This document shows, in pieces, positions 6,042 through 12,296 of a stretch of DNA of 12,391 nucleotides (within the stretch, counting starts at the first letter, position 1; each line of letters opens with the position of its first letter). The position numbers and the translations under genes are program-made. The DNA is from Oscillibacter sp. CAG:241 (GTDB lineage: Bacteria > Bacillota > Clostridia > Oscillospirales > Oscillospiraceae), in the NCBI GenBank assembly GCA_000435975.1, contig FR884104.1, positions 5,360 to 17,750 of the forward strand, read 5' to 3'. Under the pieces are notes generated by a model. It did not search any database. It saw nothing but the letters and a program-made list of their open reading frames with translations, and had not been told where the DNA came from.

Positions 6042-7796
6042 ATGGATATTTTCAATGTGCTGACCCTGGTAGGCGGCCTGTGCCTGTTCCTGTTCGGCAT
6101 GAACCTGATGGGCCAGGCCCTGGAGCGCCGGGCCGGCGGCAAGCTGCGCAGTCTCCTGGATAAGATGACCAGCCGGGTGTTTGTGGGCTTTCTGACGGGC
6201 CTGGGCATCACCGCCATCATTCAGAGCTCCTCGGCCACCACAGTGATGGTGGTAGGCTTTGTCAACTCCGGCCTCATGACCCTGCGTCAGGCCATCAACG
6301 TCATTATGGGCGCCAATGTGGGCACCACCGTCACCGCCTGGCTGCTGAGCCTGGCGGGCATCGACAGCGGCAGCCTGTGGATCCGGCTGCTGAAGCCCTC
6401 CTCCTTCACCCCGGTGCTGGCGCTGGTGGGCATCATCTTCTACATGTTCTGCAAGGACGTCAAAAAGAAGGACACCGGCACCATTCTGCTGGGCTTTGCC
6501 ACCCTGATGTTCGGCATGGAGACCATGAGCGGCGCGGTGGCGGGGCTGAAGGATGTGCCGGAGTTCACCCAGCTGTTCCTGATGTTCCGCAACCCGGTGC
6601 TGGGCGTGCTGGTGGGCGCGGTGCTGACGGGGATTATCCAGTCCTCCTCCGCCTCGGTGGGCATTCTCCAGGCACTGTCTGTCACCGGAAGCGTCAGCTA
6701 TGCCGCCGCCATCCCGATCATCATGGGTCAGAACATCGGCACCTGCGTCACGGCCATACTGTCCTCCGTGGGCACCAATAAAAACGCCCGCCGGGCCGCC
6801 GTGGTCCACCTGATGTTCAACGTCATCGGCGTGGTGGTGCTGCTGACGGTGTACTGCGTGGTCAAGGCTCTGTTTGCCCCGGCTATTCTGGACCGGCCTG
6901 CCACCATGTACGGCATCGCCATTGCCCACTCCGTGTTCAACATCCTGTGCACGGCCATGCTGCTGCCTGCCGGCGGCCTGCTGGAAAAGCTGGCCATCCG
7001 CCTGGTGCCCGACGCCAAGCGCCGCGAGGAGACCGTGGAGCTGGATTCCCGTCTGCTGGCCACTCCTGCCCTGGCCCTGGGCCGGGCCCGGGACGTTACC
7101 GTTCAGATGGCCCAGTGTGCCGTCCGGGCTCTGGAAAACGCCCTGGACGCCTTCACTGCCTATACCCCGGAGCTGGCCCGGTCCATCCGGGAGGACGAGG
7201 AGCGCTGCGACCACTATGAGGACATCATCGGCACCTATCTGGTGCAGCTGAGCAGCCACTCCCTCAGCGACGGCGAAAGCCAGGAGTCCACGGAGCTGCT
7301 GAAAACCATCGGCGATTTCGAGCGCATTTCCGACCACGCCGTCAACGTGCTGGAGTCGGCGGAGGAGCTGCAAAGCAAAAAGCTGTCCTTCTCCCCGGCG
7401 GCCATGGCGGAGTATCAGACCCTGGCCCGTGCCACCCGCCGGATCCTGCACCTGTCCCTGGACAGCTTCCGTCAGGACGATCCGGTCCAGGCGGCCCAGG
7501 TGGAGCCGCTGGAGCAGGTCATCGACACCCTGAAGGAGGAGCTGCGCACCCGCCATATCCTGCGCATGCGCCGCGGGCAGTGCAGCATCGAGGCCGGCTT
7601 TGTGTGGGTGGACCTGCTGACGGACCTGGAGCGCACGTCGGACCACTGCTCCAACGTCGCCGGCTGCGTCATCGACGCCGGACGGCACAACCTGAACCTG
7701 CACGAGACCCTGCGGGCCGCCCAGACCCAGGATCCGGACTATGCCGGCCGCTTCCGCGCCTATGCCCAGGAATATTGTCTGCCGGAGGGAGAATGA
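6042..7796 (+). CDS. Na+/phosphate cotransporter with C-terminal PhoU-like domain
   Basis: This encodes 584 residues. It belongs to the PNaS (Na/Pi cotransporter, NptA/YjbB) family, which couples phosphate movement to sodium across the cytoplasmic membrane. Two inverted-repeat transport halves are visible. The first has I-I-Q-S-S-S-A-T-T (QSSS 61-64) and G-A-N-V-G-T-T-V-T (90-98). The second has I-I-Q-S-S-S-A-S (QSSS 200-203) and G-Q-N-I-G-T-C-V-T (229-237). Membrane segments fill about 5-320. From about 345 to 560 a cytoplasmic helical PhoU-like domain carries the paired metal-binding-type motifs F-E-R-I-S-D-H-A-V-N (426-435) and L-E-R-T-S-D-H-C-S-N (529-538). The start follows AGAGGGAG. The PHO-box-like promoter suggests induction on phosphate starvation. 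The direction of transport is not certain: E. coli YjbB, with the same architecture, was linked to phosphate export. It is flanked by terminators and so probably monocistronic. Confidence 0.92.
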   Translation: MDIFNVLTLVGGLCLFLFGMNLMGQALERRAGGKLRSLLDKMTSRVFVGFLTGLGITAIIQSSSATTVMVVGFVNSGLMTLRQAINVIMGANVGTTVTAWLLSLAGIDSGSLWIRLLKPSSFTPVLALVGIIFYMFCKDVKKKDTGTILLGFATLMFGMETMSGAVAGLKDVPEFTQLFLMFRNPVLGVLVGAVLTGIIQSSSASVGILQALSVTGSVSYAAAIPIIMGQNIGTCVTAILSSVGTNKNARRAAVVHLMFNVIGVVVLLTVYCVVKALFAPAILDRPATMYGIAIAHSVFNILCTAMLLPAGGLLEKLAIRLVPDAKRREETVELDSRLLATPALALGRARDVTVQMAQCAVRALENALDAFTAYTPELARSIREDEERCDHYEDIIGTYLVQLSSHSLSDGESQESTELLKTIGDFERISDHAVNVLESAEELQSKKLSFSPAAMAEYQTLARATRRILHLSLDSFRQDDPVQAAQVEPLEQVIDTLKEELRTRHILRMRRGQCSIEAGFVWVDLLTDLERTSDHCSNVAGCVIDAGRHNLNLHETLRAAQTQDPDYAGRFRAYAQEYCLPEGE

Positions 7797-7830
7797 TCCC
7801 GCAGCCGGAAGAATGCATTTCGCCAAATCA

Positions 7831-7858
7831 AAAGGCCGCCCCATCCGGGGCGGCCTTT
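7831..7858 (+). terminator. Terminator hairpin after the Na/Pi cotransporter (first of two identical copies)
   Basis: AAAGGCCGCCCC (7831-7842) pairs perfectly with GGGGCGGCCTTT (7847-7858) around the loop ATCC. This 12-bp stem starts 35 bases after the transporter stop. The A-run before and T-run inside the stem let it work on both strands; reading on the minus strand the T-run is longer (TTTTGATTT). An identical 31-base copy, including the trailing GCC, lies at 8060-8090. Confidence 0.75.
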
Positions 7859-7860
7859 GC

Positions 7861-7954
7861 CTGTCAAAAAGCCTCGCAGAGTTCGCGGCCCGCAGGCCGC
7901 GAATCGAGTTCAATTCATTTTTCGCGGCGGCATGTACGTCGCGAAAAATACTTT
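7861..7954. repeat. Structured intergenic repeat, copy A
   Basis: This 94-base stretch recurs at 12297-12391 in the same orientation, with one single-base indel and four substitutions. It contains two stem-loops. One has 9-bp arms TTCGCGGCC (7882-7890) and GGCCGCGAA (7895-7903). The other has 10-bp arms ATTTTTCGCG (7917-7926) and CGCGAAAAAT (7940-7949), extendable inward through a G-U pair. The stems are identical between copies, and the four substitutions lie in the linker between them. With the hairpins at 7831, 7972, 8022 and 8060 it fills the 306-base gap between the convergent transporter and ireB genes. It fits a REP- or MITE-like dispersed element; I do not recognise a named family. 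Open frames across it are repeats read as protein and not credible genes. Confidence 0.85.
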
Positions 7955-8059
7955 GCGCGGAGAGAGTGTGCCCGAATGGGCTAAAAGCCCATTCGGACGC
8001 GCGGGTCGGAGCGAAAACTCTCTTGTCCAAAAAGGGCACCGCCCTTTTTGGACAAGCTT
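7955..8059. repeat. Further hairpin-rich part of the repeat region
   Basis: Two more perfect inverted repeats follow copy A. The first is CCGAATGGGC (7972-7981) with GCCCATTCGG (7987-7996), loop TAAAA. The second is a 16-bp stem, CTTGTCCAAAAAGGGC (8022-8037) with its reverse complement at 8041-8056, loop ACC. GAGAGT (7962-7967) can also pair with ACTCTC (8017-8022), which would enclose the first stem in a larger fold. Copy B is cut off by the window edge before this part, so whether it belongs to the same dispersed element cannot be seen here. I see no gene. Confidence 0.7.
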
Positions 8060-8087
8060 AAAGGCCGCCCCATCCGGGGCGGCCTTT
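8060..8087 (-). terminator. Terminator hairpin after ireB (second identical copy)
   Basis: The same 12-bp stem and ATCC loop as at 7831-7858, exact over 31 bases including the trailing GCC. On the minus strand it lies 15 bases beyond the ireB stop, where a terminator is expected. The minus-strand T-run is only TTT before AAGC. The 16-bp stem at 8022-8056 lies directly behind it and could act as a backup. Confidence 0.7.
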
Positions 8088-8102
8088 GCCGTATATCGGC
8101 GC

Positions 8103-8348
8103 TCAGATCTCCAGGTAATTCTTCACCAGCACCTGCAGCAGCTCGTCCCGATCCACCTTGCAGATCAGGGTCCGGGCGCCGTTGTGGTTGGTGATATAGG
8201 TGGGGTCCTCGGACAGGATATAGCCCACGATCTGGTTGATGGGGTCGTACCCCTTTTCCTTCAGCGCCTCATACACGGAGGTAAGGATAAAGTGGATTTG
8301 CTCGTCCTTATCCTGGGCGGCGTCAAACTTTCTGGTGAAATCATCCAT
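8103..8348 (-). CDS. ireB: IreB family regulatory phosphoprotein
   Basis: This encodes 81 residues, full length for the UPF0297 / IreB (YrzL) family. The diagnostic block E-K-G-Y-D-P-I-N-Q-I-V-G-Y-I-L-S-x-D-P-x-Y-I (31-52) is intact. It is followed by A-R-T-L-I-C-K-V-D-R-D-E-L. In Enterococcus faecalis IreB is a substrate of the PASTA-domain Ser/Thr kinase IreK and a negative regulator of cephalosporin resistance; the phosphorylated threonines are at the N terminus. Here the only N-terminal threonine is T5. The gene is usually found with alaS and ruvX; here it stands alone left of pheT, with its own promoter. The start is supported by AAAGGGGAG just upstream on the minus strand. Confidence 0.93.
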   Translation of the reverse strand: MDDFTRKFDAAQDKDEQIHFILTSVYEALKEKGYDPINQIVGYILSEDPTYITNHNGARTLICKVDRDELLQVLVKNYLEI

Positions 8349-8382
8349 GCGGGCTTTCTCCCCTTTCTATTGATTCACCATC

Positions 8383-8411
8383 AGTATACGCTATTTTTCC
8401 GGCGCTGTAAA
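8383..8411 (-). promoter_or_regulatory. Sigma-A-type promoter of ireB
   Basis: On the minus strand TTTACA (8411-8406) and TATACT (8388-8383) are separated by exactly 17 bases. The start would fall near 8376, about 28 bases before the ireB ATG. The promoter lies in the 79-base gap after pheT. No clear terminator follows pheT, so ireB may also receive read-through from pheST. Confidence 0.75.
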
Positions 8412-8427
8412 GAGGAAAAAACGGATT

Positions 8428-10875
8428 TTACCGGGTGCGCAGCTCCGCGCCCAGGCGCTTGGTGAGCTTCTTGATGACGCCGGAGGCGCACTCCTCGATC
8501 TCCGTGGAGGTCAGGGTCTTTTCCAGGGAGCCGATGGTCAGCCGGATGGTGACGGACTTCTTCCCGGCGGGCACCTGCTTGCCCCGGTACTCGTCCACAA
8601 AATCCGCTCCGTGGAGCAGGCCGTTTTCGTGGATGCCCTGGGCGATGACGTCATACATCTGGCTCCACTTCACCTGGCTGTCGAACAGCAGGGAGATATC
8701 GTAGTCGGTCATGGGATACTCCGGCAGGTGGGTGAAGGTGTTGGTGCGGGAGCGGAAGGGCTTCAGGGCGTCCACATCCAGCTCGAACAGCATCACCGCC
8801 AGATTCTTGATGCCGCAGGCCATGGCGGGCTTCCGGGCCAGCAGCGCCAGGTTGCCCACCTGCTCCTCGCCAAGGAAGATGTTCAGCCACACCACCTGGT
8901 CGGCCCACACCGGACGCTTCTCCTGGCGGAAGGTGAAGCCCTCCATATGGGTGAAGCGGGGCATCTGCTCCACCGCGCCCTTGGCCCGGCGGAACAGGGC
9001 CGTCACGTCCTTGGCCGGGGCCACGAAGGCGCCGGCAATGTTCTTGCGCTGGGACGGCAGCAGCTCCCGGGGATCGTAGGGAGCGCTGTAGTCGGCGTCG
9101 CGGAACACCTGGGCCGTTTCAAACAGGGAGAACTCCGTGAAGTACCGCTCATTTTTCACCACGGCCTTGCACAGATTGGGCAGCAGGGAGGAGCGGATCA
9201 GCCGCTCGGAGGGAGACGGCGGCGTGGACAGGGCCAGAATTCCGGCGGTGTCCTGCAAAATGGCGTTTACATAGGACTCGTCCATCCAGGGATAGGTGAA
9301 GATCTCCTGCATGCCGCAGCGAATGGCCAGGTACTCCTTGATCCGGCGCTCCAGGTCCTTATCCAGCTGGTTGATGGCCCCGTCAAAGGAGGTGGTGATG
9401 GGGGCAGCCTGGAAGTTCTCATAGCCCACCATCCGGGCTACCTCCTCCATGATGTCGGCCTTGATGGATACATCGCCGGTGGAGCGCCAGGTGGGCACGG
9501 TAACGTGCATGTTGTCGCCGCTGAAGTCCAGCCGGAAGCCCAGCAGGCCCAGCTTGTGGGCGATCTCGTCGTTGGTCAGGTGCTTGCCCAGGCGGCGGTC
9601 CAGCCAGGTCAGGGACACATCGATCTCCGCCTGGCGCAGCTTTTCGGGATACTGGTCGGAGAAACTGGTGACGCGCACGTCGGGATACAGCTCCCGGAAC
9701 AGGCTCATGGCCAGGGACAGGGCCTGGTCGCAGCGCTCCGGGTCGATGCCCTTTTCATAGCGGGAGGACGCCTCGGTGCGGTTGTCGTACCGCAGGGCCG
9801 TGCGGCGGACGCCGGCGGCCTGGAAATTGGCGATCTCCAGGATGACCTTGTCGGTGGAGGGCAGAACGGAGTCCTTGGCGCCGCCCATGACGCCGGCCAG
9901 ACCCACCACCCCCGCCTCGTCGGCGATGACCAGATCGTCGGCGGACAGGGACAGGGCCTTGCCGTTGAGCAGCTCCAGCTGCTCGCCGTCCTTGGCCCGG
10001 CGGACGATGATGTGCCCGGCGATGTTGTCGGAGTCGAAGGCGTGGGTGGGCTGGCCGGTGGCCAGCATCACATAGTTGGTGATATCCACCAGGGCGTTGA
10101 TGGGCCGCATGCCCACCCGCCAGATGCGGCTCTGCATCCGGAAGGGGGCGGGCTTCACGGACAGACCCTCTACCGCCGCGCCGATATAGCGGGGGCAGCG
10201 CTCCGTGTCCTCCACGGTAACGGTGAGTCCGTCGGCCCCGGCATCGCAGGTAAAGGGCGGCAGCTGCTTCAGGGGCAGGTCATACAGAGCCGCCAGCTCC
10301 CGGGCGATGCCGTAATGGCCCCACAGGTCGGGCCGGTTGGTCATGGACTTGTTGTCGATCTCCAGGATGATGTCGTGCAGGTCCAGGGCGTCGGCAATGG
10401 GGGTGCCCGCCGCAGCGTCGAAATCGCTGAGGTCCAGAATGTGGGCCTCCTCCGTGGTGGGGAACAGATCTCCCAGGCCGATCTCCGCCGCGCCGCAGAT
10501 CATGCCGTAGCTCTTGACGCCCCGGAGCTTGGCCTCCTTGATCTCCACCGGCTCGCCCTCACCGTGCCAGCGGCACATGGCCCCGGGGGCCGCCACGGCC
10601 ACCTTCATGCCCGGGCGGACGTTGGTGCCGCCGCATACGATGTCGCGGATGTCGCCGCCGCCGATGTCGGTGCGGCAGATCTGCAGCTTGTCGGCGTTGG
10701 GATGGGGGCACACCTCCACGATCCGGCCCACCAGCATGTGGTCGAACCGCCGGGCCAGGTCCTCGGCCCCTTCCACCTCCACGGTGGACATGGTCAGGTC
10801 ATAGGCCAGCCGCGTCAGGTCCATGTCCTGGGGCAGGTCCACGTAATCCTTGATCCAATTCAGTGATACTTTCAT
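8428..10875 (-). CDS. pheT: Phenylalanine-tRNA ligase subunit beta
   Basis: This encodes 815 residues, normal for the bacterial long form. With PheS it forms the alpha2-beta2 enzyme that charges tRNA-Phe. The domain order is as expected. An N-terminal segment (M-K-V-S-L-N-W-I-K-D-Y-V) leads into an EMAP-like tRNA-binding domain at about 42-150 (H-P-N-A-D-K-L-Q, 58-65). R-P-D-L-W-G-H-Y-G-I-A-R-E follows at 181-193. The B3/4 editing domain spans about 215-395, with G-L-A-G-V-M-G-G (325-332) and R-T-E-A-S-S-R-Y-E-K-G (366-376). A B5 domain (about 410-480), the non-catalytic synthetase-like core (about 490-700) and the C-terminal FDX-ACB anticodon-binding domain (about 720-813) complete it. The start follows AGGAGGGG. 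It lies 15 bases after pheS, and both are under the T-box leader. Confidence 0.98.
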   Translation of the reverse strand: MKVSLNWIKDYVDLPQDMDLTRLAYDLTMSTVEVEGAEDLARRFDHMLVGRIVEVCPHPNADKLQICRTDIGGGDIRDIVCGGTNVRPGMKVAVAAPGAMCRWHGEGEPVEIKEAKLRGVKSYGMICGAAEIGLGDLFPTTEEAHILDLSDFDAAAGTPIADALDLHDIILEIDNKSMTNRPDLWGHYGIARELAALYDLPLKQLPPFTCDAGADGLTVTVEDTERCPRYIGAAVEGLSVKPAPFRMQSRIWRVGMRPINALVDITNYVMLATGQPTHAFDSDNIAGHIIVRRAKDGEQLELLNGKALSLSADDLVIADEAGVVGLAGVMGGAKDSVLPSTDKVILEIANFQAAGVRRTALRYDNRTEASSRYEKGIDPERCDQALSLAMSLFRELYPDVRVTSFSDQYPEKLRQAEIDVSLTWLDRRLGKHLTNDEIAHKLGLLGFRLDFSGDNMHVTVPTWRSTGDVSIKADIMEEVARMVGYENFQAAPITTSFDGAINQLDKDLERRIKEYLAIRCGMQEIFTYPWMDESYVNAILQDTAGILALSTPPSPSERLIRSSLLPNLCKAVVKNERYFTEFSLFETAQVFRDADYSAPYDPRELLPSQRKNIAGAFVAPAKDVTALFRRAKGAVEQMPRFTHMEGFTFRQEKRPVWADQVVWLNIFLGEEQVGNLALLARKPAMACGIKNLAVMLFELDVDALKPFRSRTNTFTHLPEYPMTDYDISLLFDSQVKWSQMYDVIAQGIHENGLLHGADFVDEYRGKQVPAGKKSVTIRLTIGSLEKTLTSTEIEECASGVIKKLTKRLGAELRTR

Positions 10876-10890
10876 GTGTTTCCCCTCCTT

Positions 10891-11928
10891 TTAACGGAAC
10901 TGTTCCAGGAAGCGCAGGTCGGCGCTGTGGAACATACGCACGTCATCCACGCCGTAGCGCATCATCACCAGCCGGTCCAGGCCGATGTTCACATAGAACC
11001 CGGTGTATTCGTCCGGATCCAGGCCCGCCGAGCGCAGGACATTGGGATGGGGCGTGCCGCCGGGCATGATCTCAATCCAGCCCACGTGCTTGCACACGCT
11101 GCACCCCTTGCCGCCGCAGACCAGGCAGCCCATGTCGATCTCGAACCCCGGCTCCACAAAGGGGAAGAAGCCCGCCCGCATCCGCACCGGCACGTCCCGG
11201 CCGAATACCTTGGACAGGATGCTCTTGATCATCACCTTGCCGGAGGCGAACGTGAAGTCCTTGTCCACGATCAGGGCCTCATACTGGAAAAAGGCGCGCT
11301 CGTGGCGGGCGTCGGTGGTCTCATTGCGGTATACCCGGCCCGGGTACACGAAGCGGTAGGGGGGCTTGTGGGTCTGCATATAGCGGACGGAGCCGCCGGT
11401 CAGATGGGGCCGCAGGCACAGCTTTTCCCAGCACTGGCCCTTGTCGTGGCCCTCCAGCCAATAGGTGTCCATGCTCTCCCGGGCGGGATGGTTGGGGGGG
11501 AAGTTCAGGTTGTCGAAGCCGTACAGCTCGCTGGTGATGTCGGACTCCTCGAAGATCTCAAAGCCCATGGACCGGAACGCGTCGTTCAGGTCGTAGCACA
11601 TCTGGGTGATGGGGTGCAGGCCGCCGGACAGGGGGGCCGTACCGGGCACGGTGATGTCGAAGTCCGGGTCCACTTCCGACGCCTTCAGCTTCAGCTCCTC
11701 TCGCTTGGATTCCAGCAGCTCCGTCAGCTGGGCCTTGGCCTGGTTCACGGCCTTGCCCATCTCCGGCCGCAGACTCACGTCCAGCCGGGGCAGCTCCTTC
11801 AGAAGGCCCGTCAGCGCTCCCTGCTTGCCCAGCAGCAGGCCCTTGACCTCCTGCAGCTCGCCTTCGCTGCGGGCGGCGCGGATCTTCTCCTGCCCCTCCT
11901 GCAGCAGCTGTGTCAGTTTCTCTTTCAT
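10891..11928 (-). CDS. pheS: Phenylalanine-tRNA ligase subunit alpha
   Basis: This encodes 345 residues from the ATG at 11928, directly behind AGGAGGAG (11940-11933). A longer in-frame start at 11985 would translate the T-box terminator and is rejected. The N-terminal coiled coil covers about 1-85, and the class II catalytic core the rest. Motif 2 reads G-R-V-Y-R-N-E (197-203) and motif 3 G-L-D-R-L-V-M-M-R-Y-G (316-326). A C-x2-C-x4-C-x2-C cluster (C268, C271, C276, C279) suggests a structural zinc site, seen in a subset of PheS. Several normally near-invariant stretches differ. The usual R-T-H-T-S is L-R-P-H-L-T-G-G, the usual F-H-Q-[MV]-E-G is F-F-Q-Y-E-A (213-218), and the usual L-G-A-G-M-V-H-P is M-P-G-G-T-P-H-P. 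The H, Q and E of the Phe/ATP pocket remain, so I expect a working but divergent enzyme. Confidence 0.96.
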   Translation of the reverse strand: MKEKLTQLLQEGQEKIRAARSEGELQEVKGLLLGKQGALTGLLKELPRLDVSLRPEMGKAVNQAKAQLTELLESKREELKLKASEVDPDFDITVPGTAPLSGGLHPITQMCYDLNDAFRSMGFEIFEESDITSELYGFDNLNFPPNHPARESMDTYWLEGHDKGQCWEKLCLRPHLTGGSVRYMQTHKPPYRFVYPGRVYRNETTDARHERAFFQYEALIVDKDFTFASGKVMIKSILSKVFGRDVPVRMRAGFFPFVEPGFEIDMGCLVCGGKGCSVCKHVGWIEIMPGGTPHPNVLRSAGLDPDEYTGFYVNIGLDRLVMMRYGVDDVRMFHSADLRFLEQFR

Positions 11929-11959
11929 ATGGCTCCTCCTTGATAGGATCAGTTTTTTT

Positions 11960-12208
11960 GGGACGAAAAAAGCCCTTCCTCCCAATCACTTGGGACGAAA
12001 GGCGTATGGCTTCCGTGGTACCACCCAGCTTCGCGGCACAGAACCGCGCACTCGTTTTCCCGATAACGGGGGACGACCCGTCCGCGCATTTCCTCGCGGC
12101 AGCTCCCGGGCGAACACCGCAGCGCCTGACAGACCGGCTTGCAGCCGGCGACCGGTCCTCTCTTGGGCAGGCTTTCTCCGCAGAACTTCCCGTTCAAAGC
12201 ATTTTAAC
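11960..12208 (-). promoter_or_regulatory. T-box riboswitch leader of pheST (Phe, UUC specifier)
   Basis: The minus-strand leader upstream of pheS has the parts of a T-box in order. A start near 12208 is followed by a stem I 5' side with G-A-A-C-G-G-G-A-A and an AGAGAG box. Next is a distal stem-loop with CCGG arms and GCTGCAAG. The stem I 3' side holds TTC (12114-12112) followed by GCCCGGGAGCTG. A stem III (CGCGG / CCGCG) comes before the T-box core GGGTGGTACCACGG at about 12026-12013. The terminator stem pairs 12003-11992 with 11983-11972 (11 of 12 positions, one G-G mismatch), followed by six T (11971-11966). Uncharged tRNA-Phe would pair with UUC and the T-box to stabilise the antiterminator. 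The specifier fits the synthetase downstream. Confidence 0.93.
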
Positions 12209-12214
12209 ACTCCA

Positions 12215-12243
12215 TTTATATCATATTCCGCCGGAACTTGCAA
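12215..12243 (-). promoter_or_regulatory. Sigma-A-type promoter of the pheST T-box operon
   Basis: On the minus strand TTGCAA (12243-12238) and TATAAA (12220-12215) are separated by exactly 17 bases. The predicted start near 12208 sits just before the stem I of the T-box leader. An overlapping TATGAT is only 12 bases from the -35 and is not needed. Confidence 0.78.
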
Positions 12244-12264
12244 GAGAAAATTGCAAAAAAACGC

Positions 12265-12292
12265 AAAAAGGACGGACCCGCCGGGTCCGCCC
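12265..12292 (-). terminator. Intrinsic terminator of a minus-strand gene beyond the right edge
   Basis: CGGACCC (12273-12279) pairs with GGGTCCG (12283-12289) around the loop GCC, and two outer G-C pairs flank one mismatch. On the minus strand the stem is followed by TTTTT (12269-12265) and, after GCG, a further T-run. The gene it would end lies outside the window. On the + strand no T-run follows. Confidence 0.72.
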
Positions 12293-12296
12293 GAGA

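Noticed and set aside
5943..8039. A 698-codon open frame on - opposite the Na/Pi cotransporter
   Set aside because: Antisense shadow; its H/G/Q-rich sequence shows no domain, and it spans the PHO-box region, the terminator and the repeat.
7831..8090. CRISPR array or att sites formed by the duplicated 31-base hairpin
   Set aside because: There are only two copies, 229 bases apart, with no spacers of constant length and no cas or integrase gene; the copies are self-complementary terminator stems.
7857..8465. A 202-codon frame and similar ones across the repeat region
   Set aside because: They translate the hairpin repeats and then run antisense through ireB. Three overlapping frames are open at once, which points to composition and not to coding.
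8611..10866. A 751-codon open frame on + opposite pheT
   Set aside because: It is the antisense shadow of pheT: long because of GC-rich third positions, with low-complexity G/Q/H/V composition and no domain. pheT has every expected motif and a strong ribosome binding site.
11929..11985. Longer pheS start adding 19 residues
   Set aside because: The added codons lie in the T-box terminator stem and T-run; the ATG at 11928 has AGGAGGAG at ideal distance.
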